Part shown: in pieces, positions 34,596-43,001 of the stretch
How the letters are laid out: each line of letters opens with the position of its first letter
Numbering within the stretch: the first letter of the stretch is position 1
Assembly (NCBI GenBank): GCA_963807775.1
Contig: CAWECY010000015.1
Location: 1 to 64,000 of the forward strand
DNA length: 64,000 nt
Direction of reading: 5' to 3'
Source of the DNA: Bog-473 sp963807775
GTDB taxonomy: Bacteria; Actinomycetota; Acidimicrobiia; Acidimicrobiales; RAAP-2
Translations under genes and position numbers: made by a program
The notes under the pieces: generated by a model
Databases searched by the model: none
The model's input: only the letters and a program-made list of their open reading frames with translations
Told to the model about the DNA's origin: nothing

Positions 34596-36650
34596 TCACC
34601 CTCCGCCGCCACCGCCGCCACCGCCGCCAACTGGAGTCGGGGCGGCGTTGAACGTCCACTCAAGCATTGCGGAGTCCTCGAGGGCGGGCTTTCCGTTTGT
34701 GGGCGCAGAAGCATTCGCGTCGGAGAACGCTTCTGCCGCCTCACCCTTCGGAATTACCGAACTGAACGAATTGAAAAGGAGAGAACGGACCGCGCTGGCA
34801 TCGCGACATTCCGAGGCCTCGTAAAGGCGTCCGAGGCCCGAATTGAGAGCATCGTGGTGTGGGGCGACTGGCGCCAGGCGGTGGATGTGGGGATGGCTCG
34901 TGCTCAGGACTTCTTCGTCGGACATCGACAGCTCCTCGTGGAACTTCTCTCCTGGCCGCCTGCCGATGATCTCGATGGGGATGTCCACCCCGACCCGGTA
35001 CCCGGACAGCCGGATCATGCGCTTGGCCAGATCAAGGATGCGGACGGGTTGTCCCATGTCGAGCATGAAGATCTCGCCGCCGTGCGAGAGCATCGATGAC
35101 TGGAGGACGAGTTGGACGGCTTCCTCCACGCTCATGAAGAACCTGGTCATCCGGGCATCGGTGACCGTGACCGGGCCGCCGTTGGCAATCTGCCGGGCAA
35201 ACGTTGGGATCACGCTGCCTCGGCTGCCGAGCACGTTGCCGAAGCGGACCGCGCAGTAGGCCATGTCCGGGGGTCTGCGGTCCAGCACGATCTGTTCGGC
35301 CAAGCGCTTGGAGGCTCCCATCACGCTTGAGGGAGAGACAGCCTTGTCGGTCGAAATGAGGACGAATCGGGTGGTCCCGACCTCGGCGCACGCCTCAACG
35401 ACGTTCAAGGTGCCGAAGACGTTCGTGTCGGCGGCTGCCACTGGGTATTCCTCGAGCACCGGCACGTGCTTGTGTGCAGCCGCGTGGAGGACGATCTCGG
35501 GTCGGTATCGCTTGAACACTTCAAAGACCGCCGTCCGGTCAGTGATGTCAACCAAGGCCTGTTCACATGTGCCCGACAACGTTTGATACGCATCGTGAAG
35601 GTGAGTTTCGTCGTGATCCAGCAGCACCAGTATCGCCGGGTCGAGGCTGGAGAGCTGGCGGCAGATCTCCGAGCCGATAGAACCGCCGGCTCCGGTCACC
35701 AGTACCCGGCGACCGGCAATGGAGCAGCGGATCGAGTCGAGCTCCGAGGCGACCGGCGTTCGTCCGACGAGATCTTCGATGCTCGGCTCCCGCGCCTGAC
35801 GGACTGCGGCCAAATGAGTTGGCAGGCTCGGGAGGTTGCTGATCCCGGGAAGTACCTTCATAGGAACGCCGGCTTCTTCCGAGGCGAGCAGAACCTGCTC
35901 AACAAGTTCGGGAGCGGGTGAGGGGATTGCGAGGAGCACCTGCTGGAGCGTGTACCGACTGGAAGCTGCCGGAATGTCCTTGATGCTGCCCACGACCGGT
36001 ACGCCAAGGAGGGAGAGGCCGTGGTTTGCCGCGTCGTCGTCGAAGACGGCCACCGGGATCAGGCCCGCGCTGGGACAACGCTGCATCTCTCGGATCGTGG
36101 CGGCACCCATGTCCCGGCTCCCGACGATGGCGACACGCAGGCCCATTTGCCGCGATCCCCGCTGCCAGGCGAAGAGGCGTGAATGAAAGCGCAACACGCC
36201 CATGCCCATTGTCGCGAACACCGCTCCCACTACGATCACGCTGACCGGAGCCAGGGGGAAATGCAGTAATGCGCAGACCACCACGATGACGAGAAGCACC
36301 GACATGCCGATCGCCGACGAGAGGACGAGCTGTCGAGCTTCCTGTGCGCCAGCGTGTCGCCACATGCGCTCGTAAAGCCCGACGAGGTGGTTGGCCAGGA
36401 GTGTGACAAGCACTGCGATTAGGAGGAAGATCAAAAAGCGCTGCCAATAATTGGAAGGCGCCTGGTGGCGGAAGTAGAAGATCTCGGCGAAGCCGAAGCC
36501 GGCCACGACGCAGATCGTGTCCAAAAGCATAAAAAGAAGGCGCGCCTTGATTCGGCTTGCCCTGATCGCCACTCGTTCGTTCAGAGCAGGTGGCGGCACT
36601 TTGCCACCTGGTTCCCGCTCAAGTTCGTCCCTCGGTTCCCCAACGCTCAT
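34596..36650 (-). CDS. Membrane-bound nucleotide-sugar 4,6-dehydratase, CapD/WbpM type
   Basis: The start at 36650 (MSVGEPRDELEREPGG) has GGGGGA upstream; the frame is open to 36722. About 684 residues: four N-terminal helices (about residues 40-150), a CoA-binding-like Rossmann domain (LRVAIVGSRDMGAATIREMQ) and a catalytic SDR domain with VLVTGAGGSIGSEICRQL, HAAAHKHVPVLE, FVLISTDKAVSPSSVMGASK and RFGNVLGSRGSVIP. This family makes UDP-4-keto-6-deoxy sugars from UDP-GlcNAc and sets the first sugar of many surface glycans. The C-terminus ends in a run of ten glycines encoded by a GGN tract (34599-34630), which is unusual. Confidence 0.9.
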   Translation of the reverse strand: MSVGEPRDELEREPGGKVPPPALNERVAIRASRIKARLLFMLLDTICVVAGFGFAEIFYFRHQAPSNYWQRFLIFLLIAVLVTLLANHLVGLYERMWRHAGAQEARQLVLSSAIGMSVLLVIVVVCALLHFPLAPVSVIVVGAVFATMGMGVLRFHSRLFAWQRGSRQMGLRVAIVGSRDMGAATIREMQRCPSAGLIPVAVFDDDAANHGLSLLGVPVVGSIKDIPAASSRYTLQQVLLAIPSPAPELVEQVLLASEEAGVPMKVLPGISNLPSLPTHLAAVRQAREPSIEDLVGRTPVASELDSIRCSIAGRRVLVTGAGGSIGSEICRQLSSLDPAILVLLDHDETHLHDAYQTLSGTCEQALVDITDRTAVFEVFKRYRPEIVLHAAAHKHVPVLEEYPVAAADTNVFGTLNVVEACAEVGTTRFVLISTDKAVSPSSVMGASKRLAEQIVLDRRPPDMAYCAVRFGNVLGSRGSVIPTFARQIANGGPVTVTDARMTRFFMSVEEAVQLVLQSSMLSHGGEIFMLDMGQPVRILDLAKRMIRLSGYRVGVDIPIEIIGRRPGEKFHEELSMSDEEVLSTSHPHIHRLAPVAPHHDALNSGLGRLYEASECRDASAVRSLLFNSFSSVIPKGEAAEAFSDANASAPTNGKPALEDSAMLEWTFNAAPTPVGGGGGGGGGG

Positions 36651-37114
36651 CTGATCGGTCCCCCGGTCTCCCCGCTCCCCGATTCGGACAATGTCCGAGG
36701 TCACCGTGCCGGCGACCCTCATGCTGACCTACTGCGCAGCAACACCCCTTGAGGGCACAACTCCTATCACACCAATCGCAGCCGCGCCCGCGGACATTCT
36801 GAGGGGGGCTTCACCACGCGCCCAAAAGCGGCGGGGGGCGATGCCATACGGAAGATGTACGATTCCAAGTGGAGAAGCGCGAATTTGCGCACACTAAATG
36901 CAAGCTCCTCATCACGGCGGAATCCGACCACGACGGCCCCCAAGGGGCAGCGGGCCGGCCGACTCAGCGGGTCACAGAGGGCGGGTATAGCGTATTAGCG
37001 AGAGGTATTCGGCTTTGCTTCACCCGGTATCCACTGAACTGGTGATTGCGGTATCCACTGAACTGGTGATTGGTGGCCTCGGCGGATGGGGCTGAGGACG
37101 GGGGATTAGGCGAA
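36651..37114. promoter_or_regulatory. Divergent intergenic region with a 24-bp tandem repeat
   Basis: This region lies between the dehydratase gene and the first co-polymerase gene, which diverge, so both promoters should be here. It contains two tandem copies of the unit GGTATCCACTGAACTGGTGA plus TTG (37026-37048 and 37050-37072), 43 bases before the ATG at 37115. The position close to the start suggests an operator or an mRNA element. No other gene is seen. Confidence 0.4.
37026..37072 (+). repeat. Two tandem 24-bp direct repeats
   Basis: Two perfect copies of a 23-base unit are separated by one base. The unit contains CCACTGAACTGG, a near palindrome (CCA-CTGAACT-GG). Its place directly upstream of the co-polymerase gene suggests protein binding, though a duplication by slippage is equally possible. 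Confidence 0.85.
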
Positions 37115-38995
37115 ATGGAACCAATCGACTACCAAGGGGCGCTCCTTCGCCGCTGGTGGTTGCTGCTCGTGCTCGGGCTTGTTGGTGCTTTCGCGGGATT
37201 CTTGTTTCCCGTGGGGCATGCCAAAGCTGGAAGCGCCCCAACCTGGAAAACGACGGCCTACGTAGGCGCGGTCCCCCCGGGCGGAGCCAACGTGGCCTTC
37301 TCGAGCGGTGTCAACACCAACCAGATCCTGTTTTACGCTCACAACACTGGAATCGCCGAAGCGGCGGCCAAGTCGGTGGGACTCAAGATCCCGACGTCCC
37401 AGTTGGCTTCACACGTGAAGGCGACTGGCCCGGCCGCCAAAAGCGGAGTTCGCGGTGAGGTCGAAATCCAGACATCGGCAGATTCACCGGCAACTTCTGC
37501 GGCCTTGACCAATGCCTTTGTTGCGCAACTGGGCGACTACATGAACAACATTCTTGTGCAACGCCAGCGGGTGGAGCTGGTAGCGGCGCAGCAGAAGGTC
37601 AAGGCCCTTCAGGCCCGAGTTGCTGCTGTCGGATCTTCGAAGGGCGCTGCCGCTCTCACGACTGACCTCAACGTCGCCCTGGCCCAAGAACAAGAACTTG
37701 CATCGTCTAAGCCCACAACGGGCTATCAGGTCCTTCAGCCTGCGCTGGCAAGCTCCGCCGTCAAGTCAGGGGGAAGCTCCTCGAGCTTGACCTCGAACAA
37801 GGGAGCTCGAGCACTGGTTGGATCTCTTGTGGGCGTGTTGTTGGCCGCGGGGGCCGTCTTGGTCATCGAGGTCTTTGACAAGCGCTTGCGGACTTCGTCT
37901 CGGGCGGCTGAAGCCTTTGGATTTCCAGTCGTAGCGGAGATCCCAGCTTCCCAGAACGACCGCTCTTACGACGGGTTCATCGATGCGTCGGCTTCCTCGC
38001 CTTCGCCAGCTGCGGAGGCGTATCGGATGTTGTGCACCTCGGTCCTACTTGAAGGGATGACCATCGATGGTCCTGTGGCTTCTCCTTACAACAACCGAAA
38101 GGTGGCAGTAGCAGCCAAGGGCACCGGCCGTACCAACGGCAACCGCAACGGCCACGCGAATGGATACGGCTACGCGAACCGCAACGGCCACGCGAACCGC
38201 AACGGCCACGCGAACCGCAACGGCCACACGAACGGCAACGGCCATGGCCACACGAACGGCAACGGCCATGGCCACGCGAACGGCAACGACAACGGCGACG
38301 GCAACGGGGTAGTCAGCGCCTCGGAGCTTCTTGCCGAGTCCCAGCCGTTCGTCGGCGGCACGAGACAGGTCATCCTGGTCGTGTCAGCAGGTGCTGAACC
38401 TACGCGTCCACTGGTCGTTGCAAACATTGCTGCCACCTACGCTGGTTCCGGACAGCGAGTCCTCGTGGCGAGCACGCAGGACCTGCACGCGTCAGTGCGT
38501 GGAGCTCAAGGCCGACGTTCGAGCGGCGAGATCACTCCGGAGGACATCGAAGAACAGTTGCGGCCGTCACGCTTCAACAACGTCTTGACCCTTCCCTTGG
38601 ACCAGTTCGTCGACAATCGTGTTCAGCTCATTACCCGCGCACCGGCCATTTTCGACGCGGCTAGACACAGTGCTGACGTGGTCATCGTCGAGGCACCGTC
38701 AATCCTTGCTTTCCATGACGCCGAAGCTGTTGCTCCCTGCGTCGATGTCGTCCTTGTGGTGGGAGACTGTTACTCCACGACCTCCGAAGCGGCCTCGCGT
38801 ACTGGAGATCTCTTACGGAGGATCGGCGCGCCGGTGCTCGGGGTGGTGCTCACCAACGTGCACTTGCGCGCGCGAGACATCCGACAGTCGACCGCCCGAC
38901 AGGCCCAGGTGCAGTCGAGCGCGTACCTGGAGCTGCCTGCAGTCACCTCGCAGGTAGAGGAGCCGACCGTTTTGCCAGAAGGTCCGACCAGGTAG
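37115..38995 (+). CDS. Wzz/BY-kinase-like polysaccharide co-polymerase with degenerate P-loop and NG-rich insert
   Basis: Proteins of this type set chain length and drive export of capsule or exopolysaccharide. The 626-residue protein has TM1 (about 14-33), a periplasmic Wzz region, TM2 (about 232-255, then FDKRLRTSSRAAEAFGFPVV) and a cytoplasmic BY-kinase-like domain. The kinase motifs are lost: Walker A reads VVSAGAEPTRPLVVANIA with no GK(S/T), Walker A' reads VLVASTQDL and Walker B reads ADVVIVEAPS. An Asn-Gly-His insert (about 341-398: HANRNGHANRNGH and variants) lies just before the P-loop site, and there is no C-terminal Tyr cluster. It probably acts as a non-catalytic co-polymerase. 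The ATG at 37115 matches the start of the paralogue at 46171 (MEPIDY). Confidence 0.82.
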   Translation: MEPIDYQGALLRRWWLLLVLGLVGAFAGFLFPVGHAKAGSAPTWKTTAYVGAVPPGGANVAFSSGVNTNQILFYAHNTGIAEAAAKSVGLKIPTSQLASHVKATGPAAKSGVRGEVEIQTSADSPATSAALTNAFVAQLGDYMNNILVQRQRVELVAAQQKVKALQARVAAVGSSKGAAALTTDLNVALAQEQELASSKPTTGYQVLQPALASSAVKSGGSSSSLTSNKGARALVGSLVGVLLAAGAVLVIEVFDKRLRTSSRAAEAFGFPVVAEIPASQNDRSYDGFIDASASSPSPAAEAYRMLCTSVLLEGMTIDGPVASPYNNRKVAVAAKGTGRTNGNRNGHANGYGYANRNGHANRNGHANRNGHTNGNGHGHTNGNGHGHANGNDNGDGNGVVSASELLAESQPFVGGTRQVILVVSAGAEPTRPLVVANIAATYAGSGQRVLVASTQDLHASVRGAQGRRSSGEITPEDIEEQLRPSRFNNVLTLPLDQFVDNRVQLITRAPAIFDAARHSADVVIVEAPSILAFHDAEAVAPCVDVVLVVGDCYSTTSEAASRTGDLLRRIGAPVLGVVLTNVHLRARDIRQSTARQAQVQSSAYLELPAVTSQVEEPTVLPEGPTR

Positions 38996-39397
38996 GGGAT
39001 TTCGGCAATAGAGGCTGAACCGCAAGTGGCCCGCCAGATGGGGTGATCGCGGCAACTTCCTTTATCTATCGAAAGATGAGGAGTTCTTGGCACGGTGACC
39101 CGGTCGGGCGTGCGTTATTAGCGGCCCAGGCGCACCGCTACGCCCCAGGATCGTATTCAATGTGAGATCAACAGTTCCGGTCACTCCGCAAGAGGCGCAT
39201 TTGCGGAGTGGCCGGAACGTGTCGGATGTGAAGTCAAATTGCCGCTTTCCCGTCTTGCTCAGTGTGATTTCTATGTCCGTGTCCGATTCATCCGCGCCTT
39301 CCGCTCTGCCGCTGACAAATGAGTGTCCAGTGACATGCTCTATGTCATCGAACGGACAGGTTGCAAAGATGTGCTCGTCACTACGGCATCGCAGTAG
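38996..39397. other. Stretch with one doubtful minus-strand ORF
   Basis: A frame on the minus strand (39062-39472) includes the segment HSFVSGRAEGADESDTDIEI, then FRPLRKCASCGVTGTVDLTL, which reads like natural protein with one CxxC pair, but the Arg-rich start and the lack of a good start codon make it doubtful. Nothing else is recognised here. Confidence 0.3.
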
Positions 39398-39625
39398 ATG
39401 CAGGCGCTCACGGTCAACCCTGCGACGGAGATGCCCAAGGCGAACGGCAACGAGCCGACACAAGAGACGCAATCCAAAGAGGGGCCGCCAGCGGAGATTC
39501 AGATTCCGACGCGGGATGAGGTCTTTCGTGACCTGAGCAAGGTGGCCAAGCCGCGGAAGACGGATCCAGTGCCCGAAGACGAGGAAGGCAGAGCGGAGAA
39601 CATCTCGCGACCGTCATCGCGGTGA
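39398..39625 (+). CDS. Small hypothetical protein
   Basis: The frame (75 codons from 39398, or 64 from the ATG at 39431: MPKANGNEPTQETQSKEGPP) encodes a charged protein with the segment IPTRDEVFRDLSKVAKPRKT, a pattern I associate with short actinobacterial proteins of unknown function. It has no hydrophobic segment and is probably soluble. It precedes the IS1380 fragment and may be a lone surviving host gene. Confidence 0.45.
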   Translation: MQALTVNPATEMPKANGNEPTQETQSKEGPPAEIQIPTRDEVFRDLSKVAKPRKTDPVPEDEEGRAENISRPSSR

Positions 39626-39789
39626 TTGTGCTGCCAAACGTAGTCGTTCACGTGCCCCTGTAGCCACTTTTGGGGAGACCGCGTGATGTGTCCCCGAGAT
39701 GCCACGCTTGACCCGGCCAGAAACGTTCGATGTGCTGGGTCTGAATATGGTCGTTTGGCCACGTCCGAACTCGAGCGCGCCAGGGCACG

Positions 39790-40242
39790 CCTGAACACCC
39801 GGGTGGACGGAGCGTCTCCGGGCGCAAGGTCTTGACCTTGGTGCACGCCATGTTGGTCGGCGCTTCGCATATCGACCGCGTAGACGTGCTGCGCTCGAGC
39901 GCGACGGCCTCGGTGTTGGCGCATCGCGTCATGGCACCATCGACACTCGGGACGTTCCTGCGCGCCTTTTCCGTCGGCCATGTCCGTAAGCTCGACGCCG
40001 TCATCGCCGAGGCGCTGCGCCGGGCCTTGGGCGCTCGGGGCGGGACCGGATGCGGCCCAGATGGTGATGGACCTCGGCTCGACCATCTTCGAGCTCTGCG
40101 CAAGGCCAAGCGCGGGGTCAGCTATGGCTATGCCCACCGGCTCTCCTATCACCTCCTCGTCGCCACGTGGGCGGCCATCGACGAAGTGTTCGATGCCCGT
40201 TTGCACAAAGGAGGGGCCAACAGCCAACGCGGTGCTCTTCGT
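39790..40242 (+). pseudogene. IS1380-family transposase fragment
   Basis: The frame reading TLVHAMLVGASHIDRVDVLR, SSATASVLAHRVMAPSTLGT and FLRAFSVGHVRKLDAVIAEA is the first third of an IS1380 transposase. The following segment is frameshifted around 40040-40090 and ends at NSQRGALRFV, where intron-like sequence begins. Only about 150 of the expected 450 residues remain. Confidence 0.8.
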
Positions 40243-40340
40243 TTCGTTTGGGATCCCCAAGTGGATGACACCACGAGGGGCTGAGTAGCGATGCGGGATG
40301 CACGGGCGGATCGCCCCGTAGTAAACGGTGATGCCCGGTA

Positions 40341-42720
40341 ATGCCGACGGAGCGAAGAGGGCGAGTCGCCCAAATTCGTCTGGTGGTCAAATCCAGTGGA
40401 CAGGCGGAGCCAGTGGGCGGATCAAAGCTGAAGGAGAAGCCGTTTGTGATCTCCAAATGGGTCGTCAAGGACGCCTACGAGAAGGTCAAGGCAAACCAGG
40501 GAGGTGCTGGCGTCGACGGGAGTCGCTCGCAGCATTTCGAAGAGAACCACGAGGGCGTACCTCTTGAAGCTGTGGAATCGAATGTCCTCGGAGACGTACT
40601 TCCCGCCGCCGGTCCGGGCGGTGGAGATACCGAAGAAGGCATAAGGAACAAGGACGCTCGGGGTGCCAACCGTGGCCGACCGGGTGGCCCAGGACGGGTC
40701 AGGATGGACCTGGCGCCAGGCGTTGAGCCACGTTTCCACCCCGACTCCTATGGCCTTCGGCCTCGGCGCTCAGCGATCGATGCGGTGGGGCAGTGCCGGA
40801 AACGGTGCTGGGAGCACGACTGGGTGATCGATCTCGGTCTCAGGTCTTCTTCGACACGATGGACCATGACCTTCTGCTCAAGGCGGTGTCGAAGCACACG
40901 GACTTGGCGTGGGTATTCCTCTAAGGGCTCACCGATTGACTGATTGCACAATCGTGTAGTTCCAGTCGCCGTGGAACTTGTGCGGGTGAGCGGAACGGCG
41001 GCCAGCTCGGCGGCGGTGACCTTGGTGCCGGTCTCGTAGTAGTTGAGATCTTCTTCGGCTCGGATCTGAGCCCCTTGGCGGTGGTCGTGTTCGAGATGAG
41101 CTCGACGATGGTCCGATAGGAGACGAGCGGGCGGCCGCGCCAGTTCATCGAGATGAAGCTGAACATGCGGTGCTCGATCCTGTTCCACTTCGACGTCCCC
41201 GGCGGGTAGTGCAGACGGTGATCTCGAGCCCGGTCTCTTGGGCCAGCTTGGCCAGCTCGACCTTCCAGAGCTTGACCCGGTAGCCGTTGGACCCGCCGGC
41301 ATCGGCGGTGATCAGCAGCTTGGTGGCGTCGGGGAAGCGGGGCGCTCCCATCGAGTACCACCAGCGCCGGATGGCCTCGACGGCGAAGGAGGCGGTGTCG
41401 GCGGTGTCGCCGACCGAGACCCAGCCCTCGTCGTTGGCCAGGTCGTAGACCCCGTAGGGGACGGCCCGGCCCAGCTCCTTGTCGACGAAGTCATGGGTCT
41501 TGGTGCGTGTGGGCTCGCCGTGGGGTGCCACTCGACCCCGCCGTTGGAGAACTCGCCCACGATCTCCTTCTTCTTGGTGTCGACGCTGATCACCGGCTGG
41601 CGCCGCCTTCATGAACACACTCACCTGCTTGTTCAGGTAGTTGAACTGGGCGTCTCGGTCGGGGTGGGCGGTGCCCTCCTTCTGCTTGGAGGGGGCCTGG
41701 AGCGAGTAGCCGATGGAGCTGCAGGATCCGCCCGACGGTGTCGTCGGTGATCTTGAAGCCCTGGCGCACCAGCTCGCTGGCCAAGTTGCCGGTCGACTTG
41801 GACGTCCAGCGCAGATACGACATCGGGTTGCCCCGGGTCTCGGGGTGCACCAGCTCGTCGAGGGCTTCGAGCAGGCCGGGCTGTTTGTCCTCGGACTTGA
41901 TGTCGCCGCCGCCTATGGCCCGCTGCCTCTCGGTTGGCTCGATGCCCTCACTCACCTCGCGTTCGGCCTTGATCACCGTGTTGCGGCTCATGCCCGAGGC
42001 CTCGGCCACCGCGCTCTTGCCACCGCGTCCGAGACCCTCGGCCATGGCACCGGCCACCACGCGGCGCTGCAGCTCGTTCAGATGGGGCAGGACCACCTCG
42101 AAGAATCGCGCGAGCTCATCTCCGCTGGCCTCCACCAGGCCATCTATATCACGCGTACTAACTATCGGAGGACCCTAAGTGAAGCGGCAGCTGCAAGCAC
42201 CGCTACAGCGGGAGGACGGCACCATCCTCGAACGAGATAGCGGGACTCCACAGAGTTCTGCGATCTCACCCTTACTGGGCAATCTGTTCCTCCACTACGC
42301 CTTCGATGTCAGGATGGCCAGGGAGTTCCTCCGCTGCCCCTTCGAGCGCTACGCGGATGCAGTCGTGCACTGCAACAGCGAGGCCGAGGCTCGCCTCGTC
42401 CGTTGGCCGTCGAAGAAGTCATTCTCTTCGATCATGGCCAAGATGAAGGCGATCACCAGGCAGGCAACGAACAACCCGCTCTCCGACCAGCTGCGCCAGA
42501 TCAATGGCGTCTTGCGGGCTGGACGAACTACTTCCGCCACGGTGTGTCCACGGAGACCTTTGCCTACCTGCACCAGTTCACGTGGCTGCGGGTGCTGCGC
42601 TGGCTCCGCCGGAAACACCGCCGTGCCAACCGGAGGTGGCTGCGAGGGCACTACTTGAACAATGCAGGTGACCTGAGCACGACGGCGAAGCACTGTTCGA
42701 CTGTCGAGCGATGCCGGTGA
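40341..42720 (+). pseudogene. Group II intron reverse transcriptase/maturase, broken
   Basis: First part: VVKDAYEKVKANQGGAGVDG (RT0/RT1), then in other frames RMDLAPGVEPRFHPDSYGLR and DAVGQCRKRCWEHDWVIDL. The second part after the ISAzo13 insertion reads LQAPLQREDGTILERDSGTP, SAISPLLGNLFLHYAFDVRM and ERYADAVVHCNSEA, where the catalytic YADD has become YADA. The maturase C-terminus follows in another frame: GWTNYFRHGVSTETFAYLHQ and RKHRRANRRWLRGHYL. There are several frameshifts and one large insertion, so it is inactive. Confidence 0.85.
40924..42177 (-). mobile_element. ISAzo13-family element with decayed transposase
   Basis: The ends resemble each other in inverse orientation (AAGGGCTCACCGATTGACTG versus TAGGGTCCTCCGATAGTTAG) and interrupt the intron RT gene. 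The transposase (minus strand) starts near 42135 (MEASGDELARFFEVVLPHLN) and shows GGKSAVAEASGMSRNTVIKA, the first Asp (MISVDTKKKEIVGEFSNGG), the second Asp (LLITADAGGSNGYRVKLWKV) and Glu (TSKWNRIEHRMFSFISMNW), but these lie in three frames with shifts near 41700, 41520 and 41200. It is inactive. Confidence 0.85.
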
Positions 42721-42801
42721 CCCGCAATCGCGGGGCGGCGATCCCTCATCGTGGGTGGGAACGACCGAGGACGCTGCATAGTCCGGCATGGGTTCGTGGA
42801 C

Positions 42802-42835
42802 AGCCGGACGCAGTGGAAGTCGCACCTCCGGTTCG
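42802..42835 (+). ncRNA. Group II intron domain V-like hairpin
   Basis: The sequence AGCCGGACGCAGTGGAAGTC followed by GCACCTCCGGTTCG matches the 34-nt domain V consensus (AGC triad, GGTGAAAGTCGCA-like bulge and tetraloop region, closing CCGGTT). One substitution turns the GAAA-like loop into GGAA. It follows the maturase C-terminus at the expected distance and marks the 3' end of the intron. Confidence 0.7.
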
Positions 42836-43001
42836 GGGGACGGGCTGGGGGGACGGACCTGTCGTGAGGCAGGTACCGCGCCCCGGTCCGATCCCATCTG
42901 GCCAACGCCAAGCTCGATGAGCGCCACCGGCGGGTCCAGAACGAGACGATGGACACCGTGGCCACAAGTCCGATCCCCTCTACCGCTGCCGGCGTCTGCT
43001 G

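Larger units (their letters stand above)
40243..42860 (+). mobile_element. Group II intron remnant, split by ISAzo13
   Basis: The evidence is a decayed intron reverse transcriptase (40341-42720), a leader typical of such introns (GGTGATGCCCGGTAATGCC before the RT gene), and a domain V-like hairpin at 42802-42835. An ISAzo13 element sits inside the RT gene at about 40924-42177. The 5' domains I-III are not recognisable upstream, because IS1380 sequence is adjacent, so the intron is 5'-truncated. Confidence 0.75.
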
